A stretch of DNA of 64,000 nt. It comes from Methylocystaceae bacterium (GTDB lineage Bacteria > Pseudomonadota > Alphaproteobacteria > Rhizobiales > Beijerinckiaceae). The stretch covers positions 40,024-104,023 of the forward strand of contig WSXZ01000017.1 of NCBI GenBank assembly GCA_009773555.1. Direction: 5' to 3'. The notes below the pieces were generated by a model, which saw only the letters and a list, made by a program, of their open reading frames with translations, had not been told where the DNA came from and did not search any database. The translations under genes were made by a program, and so were the position numbers. Within the stretch, counting starts at the first letter, position 1, and each line of letters starts with the position of its first letter. Of this stretch, positions 52,561-60,683 are shown in pieces.

Positions 52561-53288
52561 CACAAGGCTCCCATTGCATGTTGGGGAGATAAATCGCGCG
52601 GCGCGGCCAAACGCTCGGCGATTTGTCCATCTTCCAGATGTATCACCCGATCCCCGAAATGAAGGATGCGCGGATCATGGGTGACGATGACCACCGCTCG
52701 CTCCTGCTGATGCGCAAGAATCTGCAAAAGCTCAATGGCGCGAAGCCCGCTTTCTGCGTCCAGCGCGGCAGTCGGTTCGTCGGCCATTAGGATCTTGGGA
52801 TCGCCGGCCAGAGCGCGCGCGATCGCAACGCGCTGTCTCTGGCCGCTACTCAATTGAGAGGGAAATGCATCGAGTCGGTGACCTAAGCCCACCGATTTCA
52901 GGAGTTCGCGCGCGCGATCCCGAGCGATCTGCCGGGACACTCCGAGAAGATCGAGCATCACCATCACGTTTTCCGTGGCGGTCAGCACGGGGAACAGATT
53001 GTAGGCCTGAAAAATGAAGCCAAAGTATTTCAGCCGCAGCGCTGCGAGCTCCTCTTCGCCGAGCGCCTGCGTGTTCTTTCCATAAAGCGTCACGACTCCG
53101 CTCGAAGGGCTGAGCAGCCGACCCAAAATATGGAGCAGCGTCGTCTTACCGCTGCCCGACGGTCCCACCAACATCAGCAACTCGCCGGCACAGACCTCAA
53201 CGTCGATGTCACGCAGCACGGTGACCGGCGTCGGCCCGGTGTCGAAGGAATGACTGACGCCAGAGGCGCTGATGACGGCGCGTTTCAT
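52560..53288 (-). CDS. DevA/LolD-like ABC transporter ATPase
   Basis: A 242-residue ATPase of the MacB/LolD/DevA type. Walker A GPSGSGKT (42-49), Q-loop Gln94, signature LSSGQ (146-150), Walker B ILMADE (166-171), and the switch His in VIVTHDPRIL. The start overlaps the permease stop (ATGA) and the stop overlaps the adaptor start, so permease, ATPase and adaptor are tightly coupled, as in devBCA operons but with order C-A-B. Confidence 0.94.
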   Translation of the reverse strand: MKRAVISASGVSHSFDTGPTPVTVLRDIDVEVCAGELLMLVGPSGSGKTTLLHILGRLLSPSSGVVTLYGKNTQALGEEELAALRLKYFGFIFQAYNLFPVLTATENVMVMLDLLGVSRQIARDRARELLKSVGLGHRLDAFPSQLSSGQRQRVAIARALAGDPKILMADEPTAALDAESGLRAIELLQILAHQQERAVVIVTHDPRILHFGDRVIHLEDGQIAERLAAPRDLSPQHAMGAL

Positions 53289-54493
53289 CTGAACACCTTC
53301 ACTGGATCAATCGACGTGATCTTGCTGATCGACACGAGCGAGGCGCCGACGCACATCACCACGGTGACGGCCCCGATGCCTAGAGCAAGCCAGGCTGGGA
53401 CAAGCGGGGGCGAACTCATGTTCCGGCCGAGATACACAAGCACCAGCACGGCGGCGATCCCGACCGCGCTTCCGATCACGCCGCCGATCACCGCCTGTTC
53501 AATGACGATCTTGTAGAGATACCACCGCGGCCCGCCCATAGCTCGAATGACTGCGTATTCGGGAAGACGATCCATGGTGCTGGCATAGAGCGTCTGTGCG
53601 ACGATCACGACTCCAACAAAAAGCGCGAGCAGCGAAGAGCAGATGATCGAAATGCCCGCGCCCGTAGTCAGAAGCCAGTACTTCTGGCTACTGGAGGCAA
53701 ATTCGCGGGAGGTCATAACGTCGACGTCTGGCATGCGGGCGGACAGTCTCTCGATCACCGCGGCCGGATCCTGACCGGCCGCAACGCGGATCAACACGTA
53801 AGTGATGACATCGTCTGATCGACCCAGCAGCCATCGCGCGTTACGTAGCGAGGTGAAGACATAGGGCGATTGCGTGAATGTTCTTATCCCGTCCGTAAAG
53901 CCGACGACCCGCGCCCGGCGATCATTAATTTCGACGAGTTGATTGAGGCCGGTAACGCCAAGCTTTTCGGCGTAGAGTCGATCGATAATAATCCCGTCGG
54001 GGGTGGATAGCGCTTCTCGGAAGCTTTGCCCGGCGGGCAAAGTCAGTGGCAACCCCATCTCGGCGCCCGGTTCGACGCCAATGAGGATGACAATCTGCCG
54101 TATCCCGTCGGCGCGCTTCCAAAAGCCGAAATGCAGCAGATAGGGCTCGGCGGCGGCGACGCCTTCAACGGCGACCGACTGAAATCGCCGTCTGCCATCG
54201 ATCGGCGTCGCAAGATCGACGCTCGGAACGCCATGCGCCGCGACCCAAATATTCGCACCCGCCCGATCGACGACCGTCGAGGTCGTCTGCAGAAAGTTCA
54301 GGAGCATGCCAAGCTGGATGCCGACCAGGATCGTCGAGAACGCAATGCCAACGAGCGTTACGCCGAAGCGGATTCTATCATGAACAAGATTCCGCCAGGC
54401 GATGAGAAGCGTGAGACTCGGACCCCTCCATGCAACGCCGCTATAGCCGGCGAATTGTCTCGTGGCGCGGCCAATCTCTTTTCCTAATGACAT
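53285..54493 (-). CDS. DevC-like ABC permease (FtsX/MacB type)
   Basis: A 402-residue permease. One N-terminal membrane helix (FGVTLVGIAFSTILVGIQLGM), a periplasmic domain of about 200 residues, then three C-terminal helices (around 275-300, 330-355 and 370-395). LTLLIAWRNLVHDRIRFGVTLVGIAF and VQTLYASTMDRLPEYAVIRAMGG-like sequence are typical of DevC, the heterocyst-glycolipid exporter permease. It extracts substrate from the inner membrane for delivery via adaptor and TolC. Confidence 0.9.
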   Translation of the reverse strand: MSLGKEIGRATRQFAGYSGVAWRGPSLTLLIAWRNLVHDRIRFGVTLVGIAFSTILVGIQLGMLLNFLQTTSTVVDRAGANIWVAAHGVPSVDLATPIDGRRRFQSVAVEGVAAAEPYLLHFGFWKRADGIRQIVILIGVEPGAEMGLPLTLPAGQSFREALSTPDGIIIDRLYAEKLGVTGLNQLVEINDRRARVVGFTDGIRTFTQSPYVFTSLRNARWLLGRSDDVITYVLIRVAAGQDPAAVIERLSARMPDVDVMTSREFASSSQKYWLLTTGAGISIICSSLLALFVGVVIVAQTLYASTMDRLPEYAVIRAMGGPRWYLYKIVIEQAVIGGVIGSAVGIAAVLVLVYLGRNMSSPPLVPAWLALGIGAVTVVMCVGASLVSISKITSIDPVKVFR

Positions 54494-54705
54494 ATCGAAT
54501 GGCTCCCGCAGCTTTCTAGCTCTTCAAGCTGGCCCAGCCGTTGACTGCTAACGTCCGCGCCCGGGCGCCGCCATTCTCTCCTCAAAAAATCGTACGGCGA
54601 CGTCGGCGCGGCCTCTTTCGCAGGTAAAACAAAAATTACCTGGATCATGCAGGTCTCGCCCCACTCGGCGATTCGACGCTTCGATGACATCGAGCAGCCA
54701 CTCAC
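54484..54705 (-). CDS. possible small coupled ORF (73 aa)
   Basis: A 73-codon frame starts at a GTG that overlaps the stop of the upstream hypothetical gene (GTGA) and ends 10 bases inside the DevC-like gene. The position suggests translational coupling, but the sequence (MIQVIFVLPAKEAAPTSPYD in the middle) matches nothing I know and lacks a signal peptide. It may only be the leader of the permease gene. Confidence 0.3.
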   Translation of the reverse strand: MSGCSMSSKRRIAEWGETCMIQVIFVLPAKEAAPTSPYDFLRREWRRPGADVSSQRLGQLEELESCGSHSICH

Positions 54706-55238
54706 GATTGAACCCTTCGCACTCGGTCCGTCGCGTCTCTTGTCTCCTGAACTTCAGCGACGTCCGTCGCCAGCCGTATGGGGTCGCGACTGACTTCAAT
54801 CCTTCTTCGCCCGAAGCCAAATCTCCATGAGGGCGCGATCGACGCTAATCTCATCCAAGTCGACTTACCTGCGCCGCTATCGCGCTCGTCCCAGGCGTCC
54901 TCGGCGGAGCGCATGATAAAGCGTCCAATGAACTGCATCTCGTCGGAGCGGTGTCTGACCTCGCCACTCGTCAAGCGATCGATTTCACTGACCGAGTCGG
55001 ATGTCGGCGCCACACTCAGTTCAGACGCCTTGCGCCGTGCAAGCTCGTTGATCAGCGTCTCGCCGGTCATTGAATAGAGAACGTAGACAGGGCAATCGTC
55101 TATCGCCGAGTCGCACTCGCTACGATCGATCTCGAAGTAGCAATATCGACTTTCGTACCAGGAATGGCCCGCGCGCGGACAACTTTCGTCCTTGCGGACC
55201 CATTCGATTTTTAGATCTTGATCAGGAAGGAAATACAT
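54702..55238 (-). CDS. hypothetical protein in lipid cluster
   Basis: A 178-residue soluble protein with a good start: GGAGG seven bases before ATG 55238. The first half (EWVRKDESCPRAGHSWYESRYCYFEIDR, VYVLYSMTGETLINELARRKASE) looks like a normal folded domain with several Cys; the second half is Arg/Asp-rich and less convincing, so a late frameshift is possible. It lies between the glycosyltransferase and the exporter on the same strand. Family unknown. Confidence 0.55.
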   Translation of the reverse strand: MYFLPDQDLKIEWVRKDESCPRAGHSWYESRYCYFEIDRSECDSAIDDCPVYVLYSMTGETLINELARRKASELSVAPTSDSVSEIDRLTSGEVRHRSDEMQFIGRFIMRSAEDAWDERDSGAGKSTWMRLASIAPSWRFGFGRRRIEVSRDPIRLATDVAEVQETRDATDRVRRVQS

Positions 55239-55425
55239 CGCAGTCCCTCCGCTAGAGGAGTAACAACATTCGTGCGAAACCGTTCCCTCGATTTCAGCAA
55301 TTTCCGCTCCAAGCGCATCGTCTCATTGGATGACGCCACCAGACAATCGCTCCCGGAGAACGAAAACATCAGTACGCTTGCTCTGCAGCCGCACATCATG
55401 ATTCCTTTAACACAACGCAGCCGCC

Positions 55426-56640
55426 CTAAATCGCGCGTGGATCGGGAAGATCGCGTTTCCAGATGACGGTCTGATTGGGACCGAGCAGCTCATAGCCAAT
55501 CCCGCGCCAGATGATGCGTCGAGAGAAGCACGATACGATCACGTTCCAGAGCGCCAAAGGCGCCACCAGAGGCATTACTCCAAGGTAGGCCCATCTAAGC
55601 CGTCTCAACTCGTCGCGATGTTGCGGCAGAATGCGCATTGCAAAGGCGGTCTGCAGCCAGCACTGCAAGACCATCGCAAACGCCATGCCGGGCAGCAGCA
55701 GACTAACGACGCCATCGGGAAGAGCTTGTTGGGCGAAGGCTCTGTAGAGAAGCGCAGCGACGAGCGCGAAGAGCGCGCAGAAGTACAGCGTCAGCGCCAC
55801 GATCTCCCGCCACGCGCGCGGCATATAAACTCGCGTCAGGATGATCTGGCGGTTCGTGAATTCCAGAACGTCGCTCAAGCTCGCGTCGCCGCGCGAGGCG
55901 ACGAGACAGCGGGGCACGAATTGAATGCGCCTCCCATGCGAACGGACCGCGGTCGTCACGCTGCCGTCGTCGCTCACCCCTCCCCGCCAGCGTTGCCGGA
56001 TTTCCAAGTTTTCGAAATCAACGCGGCGCATCGCCATAGTCCCTCCCCAGGCGAAGCTCGACTCATCGCCAAACAAGAACAGCGATTGCGCGTTCCAGGC
56101 GCTCAACAGCAGAGACCCGAGGCCGCTGCCGGCCGGAAGATACCAGCGATAGCCGGTGGCGACGCCCACTTCAGGGTCCGCGAGTCCCGCGACCAGATTG
56201 GTCAGCCAATCCGTTTGCGGCTGTGCGTCAGAATCACAAAAGGCGATGATCTCAATGTCGGGAAAGAACTCATCAAGAGCGTCGACCGCGGTGGTGAGAT
56301 TATGAACCTTTTGTCCGCAGGCCGCGGCGGGTCCAGCAGTGATCAGTCGCGCCGGAGGCGAAGCGCGCTCGATCAGGCCTTTGATCAACTTATGCGCCGG
56401 ATCTTCCTCGCTCTCGGTCACAAACAGCAGCCCGTAGTTACTGTAGTCTTGGCGCAACAACCGCCGAACGGTTTCGACCAGAGCGCCATCTATCCCCTTG
56501 CACGGCAAGATGACAGCTGCTTTAGGCTGCTCTGTTCGCAAGGACGGGGCGCGGCGGAAACACTTTGCGAAGCGTAGCATGGGCGCGAGCACCACGAGCA
56601 GCTGCAGCCCTACGAAAGAGATAATCAGCGCGTAAAGCAT
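55426..56640 (-). CDS. GT2/GT21-like membrane glycosyltransferase
   Basis: A 404-residue membrane glycosyltransferase of the ceramide-glucosyltransferase/HpnI type. One N-terminal helix (LYALIISFVGLQLLVVLAPML), then the catalytic domain: VILPCKGIDGALVETVRRLL, IIAFCDSDAQPQTDWL with the DxD, SFAWGGTMAMRR, and VSDDGSVTTAV. Three or four helices follow. The final QxxRW motif is altered: NRQIILTRVYMPRAW. It probably adds a sugar to a lipid acceptor on the cytoplasmic face. GAGGAG precedes the ATG. Confidence 0.88.
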   Translation of the reverse strand: MLYALIISFVGLQLLVVLAPMLRFAKCFRRAPSLRTEQPKAAVILPCKGIDGALVETVRRLLRQDYSNYGLLFVTESEEDPAHKLIKGLIERASPPARLITAGPAAACGQKVHNLTTAVDALDEFFPDIEIIAFCDSDAQPQTDWLTNLVAGLADPEVGVATGYRWYLPAGSGLGSLLLSAWNAQSLFLFGDESSFAWGGTMAMRRVDFENLEIRQRWRGGVSDDGSVTTAVRSHGRRIQFVPRCLVASRGDASLSDVLEFTNRQIILTRVYMPRAWREIVALTLYFCALFALVAALLYRAFAQQALPDGVVSLLLPGMAFAMVLQCWLQTAFAMRILPQHRDELRRLRWAYLGVMPLVAPLALWNVIVSCFSRRIIWRGIGYELLGPNQTVIWKRDLPDPRAI

Positions 56641-56704
56641 ATTCTGCTCCTCGGATTAGCATCAGCCAACCAGGCCTGAGCGGAAATCGACGCCACCATT
56701 CTCC

Positions 56705-57508
56705 TCACTTGGTCGCGTAAACGGTGTGCACGCGAAACTCCCTCATCTGCGGATCCTGCTCATCGTCGATGCGCCGGAAGCCGGCGGCCTGAAGCAGGCT
56801 CCGCACCTTGTTCAATCGGCCTTCGACGTCGTGCACTTCGACGACGATCTTCTTGATCTTTCCCCAGTCGTCGGCTGTGACGCCTTGCAGGATGTCGGGT
56901 TCGGCCATTTCGGCATCGATCTTCACGAGATCGATGCGTGTGAGTTCATGGTCGCGAATTGCGTCTGAAAGCGACATCGCGTGACACGAAACGCGTCGGC
57001 CGCGTAACAGGACTTTGAGAAGAATGCGCAGCGCAATTTCCTGCGGCTTGGGCGGTAGTCGCTCTATCCATCGCAGAAATGCTGGAAACTGAGGCAGTAT
57101 GTCACGAAAGCCAGTTCGAACCGACGCTGCGTTCGAATCATAGGGATAGGCTGTCGACATGGAGGTCAGCTGCGGATAGTGGGTGAATTCGATCGCGCCG
57201 TTCTCTCGGGAGAGGGCGTAGGGCAAGGTGACGAGGCTGTCGAGCTTGTATTTCTTGGCGTTGGCCGCGAGGCATTTGAACAGGTCTGGAATCGGCTCAA
57301 AGGCGAGAATTTTTACGGCGCGCTTGCCCCAATCGCACGCGGTCAAGGTAAAGAGTCCGATGTTCGCGCCGACGTCGACGATGGTGTCTCCCTCCTTGAT
57401 CTCGATCCCATGTTTGAAGTAGGGCGCGATCTGTCCAAAAATGATCGGGGCCTCCAAAGGATTCACACAGAACACCCGCTGTTCATTGGGAAGCATCGTC
57501 TGCAGCAT
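56705..57508 (-). CDS. FkbM-family methyltransferase
   Basis: A 267-residue SAM methyltransferase of the FkbM family. Motif I is DTIVDVGANIGLFTLTA, followed by KILAFEPIPDLFKCLAANA, and IDLVKIDAEMAEPDILQGV. FkbM enzymes O-methylate hydroxyls of polyketides or sugars, which suits this cluster. GAGGAGGGG precedes ATG 57508 and excludes an earlier ATG at 57535. Confidence 0.9.
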   Translation of the reverse strand: MLQTMLPNEQRVFCVNPLEAPIIFGQIAPYFKHGIEIKEGDTIVDVGANIGLFTLTACDWGKRAVKILAFEPIPDLFKCLAANAKKYKLDSLVTLPYALSRENGAIEFTHYPQLTSMSTAYPYDSNAASVRTGFRDILPQFPAFLRWIERLPPKPQEIALRILLKVLLRGRRVSCHAMSLSDAIRDHELTRIDLVKIDAEMAEPDILQGVTADDWGKIKKIVVEVHDVEGRLNKVRSLLQAAGFRRIDDEQDPQMREFRVHTVYATK

Positions 57509-57546
57509 GATCCCCTCCTCGGCGAATGCCGCCAAATGGTTTCCGA

Positions 57547-59427
57547 CTACGCGACGGACTGCTCCAAATCTGCGTAGGCGATAATGAATCCGTCACCTTC
57601 GATCGTCGAAACGCGCGCACGCGCGTTCCTGTCCTTGTGCGAAAGCACGATCTGTCCGTCACGGGTCATTTCGGCCGCCTCCATCGCAAGCGGTTTCCCC
57701 TCAAGGCCGACGCCCAAAAGCTTGCCGACCGCCTCCTTCGCGCACCACAGTCGGGTCAACCAAGCGTCGCGTTCTTGGACGGGAAAACGAGCGATCATTT
57801 CGCGTTCCTTCGCTGAGGCGAAGGCTTCGACAACGCCGACGTCGCGAGTGGCGATACGTTCTATATCGACGCCGATGTCATGCTCGTGAGCGACCGCTAT
57901 CGCTCGCTCTTCGCAATGGGAAATGCTCACCGACGGCGCGGATCCCCAGCTCGGCGCGGGCTTGACGAACGGTCGTCCGCGTTCATCCGAAGAGATGGCG
58001 AACGCCGCCGGATGCGCCATCTCCCCTTGCTGTCGCTTCGCCACCCACAGGCGGACAGCGTCCTTGGCCGCGACGCGGCCATAGAGCCACTGCCGCTGGC
58101 GCTGGGGAAAACGTTCCAGTTCTTTGTAGGTCAGCATTTCGTCGGCGCTCAGACAATAGCGCGCGAGCAAGGCAGGATCGAATTGCTTCAGCTCGGCGCC
58201 GGAAAGCATCAATGAAATGGCGCCCTCGAAACGCGGCGCGGGCGCTGGCGTCGTTAACAGGTGTCTGTCGGGCTGACGACGGAAATCCACCAGGCGCTTT
58301 TCCCAGCGAAACTTCCATGTCCGCCAGCCTGAGATTCGCATCCAAACGCCGCCTTCGCCATCCTGCACCTCGACGTCGGCGACGAGCGTCTTGCCTTCCG
58401 ACTGCAAGATCTCAACGCGCACAGGCGCGCGCGTTCCGACGGGCGGGGTCGGACGATAAATTTCAAGCTTCGAGAGGCCGATCGGAAAGACGTAGCGCTC
58501 TTGCTCCATCGCCCAGAGGCCGACGACCTGACCCACCGCGTCGAGTAAGCAGGGGTCCGTCAGAAGTTGCGGAGAACGCGTCGATCCAAAAAGCTCTTCA
58601 GGAGACCGCACACAAAGCGCGCCTATAATTCCTTCGTCTCCGAGAACGAACTCTCCAACGAGACATTGAAAGCTCGGTCCGTGAAACATGTGCCGCTCGG
58701 CATAGATTTCATCGGCTGTGAGCGAGTGTGCGCGCGCGTTGCTCAAATCGCTAAAGGTCGGCGACAATTCGACCAAGTAGCGATTTCCGAAAAGAACCGT
58801 CGCAGTGATCGCGGGAGAGCTTTTGCCTTCGACGTAAATGGCGGCCGAAATGCTGAAGGCCCCGCGCTCCGCATCGTGACGAACAATCTGCGTCACGATG
58901 TTTAGCGCGAGTTCGTCAACGTCCGCGAGATCGATCCAGGTCACCGAGCGTACGTCTTCAAATCCGAGCAGACCGCAGCCCGGCGCGAGACACGCCGCCG
59001 CCTCGGCCATGATTTCGAGGCTCATGGTCATCGGCACGACCGGCAGACAGGCTGACGTCGGCTTTATGCCAGGCGCATGAACGAAAGCGTGATCGGCGAG
59101 GTAGAGATCTTCGTCGACGCTGAGTTTGCGCTCGATCGTGATGCGCTCGCCGGGAACGTAATCGAGCACGGAACCGATGAACGGCATGCGCGGTTCGCTT
59201 GTGTCCGCCTCTTGGATCTGAACAGAGCTTTCCGCGCCCGCTCTTGCCATCGGGCTGGGACGCTCGGAAAGATGAGCCTCTTCATCCGGCTGCTCGACGG
59301 CGAGCGCCAACTCCTTCGCGTCCTGTACCTCGAACATGCGCGCGATGAGAGGCGCCCCCCCCTCGCCCGTCGCTGGCCGGGATGGGGCGTCGCCGCCGTT
59401 CAATCTCTTTGCGCGCTGGACGCTCAT
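57547..59427 (-). CDS. fused PKS dehydratase and 4'-phosphopantetheinyl transferase
   Basis: A 626-residue two-part protein. After a disordered 80-residue lead comes a double-hotdog dehydratase (about 85-375): His113 in LADHAFVHAPG, with MSLEIMAEAAACL, and Asp296/Gln300 in DPCLLDAVGQ. A Sfp-type phosphopantetheinyl transferase follows (about 405-626): SISHCEERAIAVA, Asp521 and Glu523 in GVDIERI, and Lys564/Glu565 in WCAKEAVGKLLG. One chain would activate the synthase ACP and dehydrate its intermediates. The start overlaps the type III PKS stop (ATGA). Confidence 0.9.
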   Translation of the reverse strand: MSVQRAKRLNGGDAPSRPATGEGGAPLIARMFEVQDAKELALAVEQPDEEAHLSERPSPMARAGAESSVQIQEADTSEPRMPFIGSVLDYVPGERITIERKLSVDEDLYLADHAFVHAPGIKPTSACLPVVPMTMSLEIMAEAAACLAPGCGLLGFEDVRSVTWIDLADVDELALNIVTQIVRHDAERGAFSISAAIYVEGKSSPAITATVLFGNRYLVELSPTFSDLSNARAHSLTADEIYAERHMFHGPSFQCLVGEFVLGDEGIIGALCVRSPEELFGSTRSPQLLTDPCLLDAVGQVVGLWAMEQERYVFPIGLSKLEIYRPTPPVGTRAPVRVEILQSEGKTLVADVEVQDGEGGVWMRISGWRTWKFRWEKRLVDFRRQPDRHLLTTPAPAPRFEGAISLMLSGAELKQFDPALLARYCLSADEMLTYKELERFPQRQRQWLYGRVAAKDAVRLWVAKRQQGEMAHPAAFAISSDERGRPFVKPAPSWGSAPSVSISHCEERAIAVAHEHDIGVDIERIATRDVGVVEAFASAKEREMIARFPVQERDAWLTRLWCAKEAVGKLLGVGLEGKPLAMEAAEMTRDGQIVLSHKDRNARARVSTIEGDGFIIAYADLEQSVA

Positions 59428-60632
59428 ATCTTTTCCGCGACCAAGCCAGTGATCGTCAGACCCGGTCCAAAGGCGAGAGAGACGATGCGGACCCCCGCTG
59501 GAATCGAGGGCTCCTCCAAAATTTCCTTCAAGATGTGGGGGACTGTCGCCGAGGACATGTTGCCGTTCTCGGTAAACACCGAATTGCTGATCGCCACCTG
59601 GTCGGGCTCAAGCCCGAGCGCCTCCTGAATATGTTCGACGATCTTCGGGCCGCCAGGATGAATGGCGAAAATCAGCCTGTGCTTGTCATGCTCGAAATCG
59701 ACGCCGACGCGTTGCAGCAACTGCTCGACGAATGGGCGAACCGATTGCTTGATGACGACGGGCACCATGACGGAGAGCGTCATGTGGAAGCGCGTTGAAC
59801 CAGGTACCCAGGTCATGTCGTCGGCCGAGTTCGGCAGCAGATGTTCGTTGAAGGCGAGGATCCTCAAGCCGCGAAGCCCGCGCTCGCGCAGATGGTCTTC
59901 CGTCACCATCGAATATTTGATGAAGCCGTCGGCAAACAGCGTCATCGTGATGATGTTCTCCGCCTTGAGCTCTTCGATGCCGCGGTGAACGGAGAGCACC
60001 TCGGTGTGCACGATGTCGACGCGATCCTTGGGCTTGGTCATGGCGAATTGCGACGACGAGAGAAAGCCGTGCGCCATCTTGATCGCCGGAAACGCGCCGT
60101 AGCATCCCATGTGGTAACTATGCGTGACGGTGGTGGTGAACCATTCCTTGCCGGCCACCATCCGCTCTACGGGACTGGGCGCCAGATAGCCGGAACAGGT
60201 CACATGGATGAGATCGTCCGGCGCCTCCTCGGCGTCGCCGTACATCTCCTTGAGGCAGCCGTCGGCGACTTTCGCGTAGCTTGAATGGCGCGTTTTGATG
60301 TCCTTCGCCTGCAGGTTCTCATAGTTGTCGAAGAGCTGCAGATAGTCATGCTCGGGCTCGGCGACCGTGAACTCGCCATTGCTGAAGCTGATGTCGCTGA
60401 GACGCGGAAAGAACACCAATTGGCGCCGCTTGATCACTGAGGGAGACAGAGCGAACTTTTCGAACTTTTGCCGCGTTTCGTGAATGATCGTTCCAAAACT
60501 CTCCGCATCGGTGATTCCGTGACTGCGGCAATAGGACTTGGCGAATCCATAGGCTGAAAGTTCGAGAGTCAAAGCCTGCGGCACAGGCTCGATCATGCGG
60601 ACGGGAACAAAGTTAGTCAGGCAAAACGACAT
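59424..60632 (-). CDS. type III polyketide synthase (chalcone/stilbene synthase-like)
   Basis: A 402-residue thiolase-fold condensing enzyme. The catalytic triad is visible: Cys177 in HSYHMGCYGAFPA, His325 in FAIHPGGPKI, and Asn358 in TENGNMSSATV. The HPGGPKI and GNMSSA signatures indicate a type III PKS rather than FabH. Bacterial relatives extend long acyl starters into alkylresorcinols or alkylpyrones. GAGGAG stands before the ATG. It lies 51 bases after the type I synthase, which probably delivers the acyl chain. Confidence 0.88.
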   Translation of the reverse strand: MSFCLTNFVPVRMIEPVPQALTLELSAYGFAKSYCRSHGITDAESFGTIIHETRQKFEKFALSPSVIKRRQLVFFPRLSDISFSNGEFTVAEPEHDYLQLFDNYENLQAKDIKTRHSSYAKVADGCLKEMYGDAEEAPDDLIHVTCSGYLAPSPVERMVAGKEWFTTTVTHSYHMGCYGAFPAIKMAHGFLSSSQFAMTKPKDRVDIVHTEVLSVHRGIEELKAENIITMTLFADGFIKYSMVTEDHLRERGLRGLRILAFNEHLLPNSADDMTWVPGSTRFHMTLSVMVPVVIKQSVRPFVEQLLQRVGVDFEHDKHRLIFAIHPGGPKIVEHIQEALGLEPDQVAISNSVFTENGNMSSATVPHILKEILEEPSIPAGVRIVSLAFGPGLTITGLVAEKI

Positions 60633-60683
60633 CGCCTACTCCTCGATCTGTCGACTTCGGCGTCGGTAATTGGCGAACGCCTG

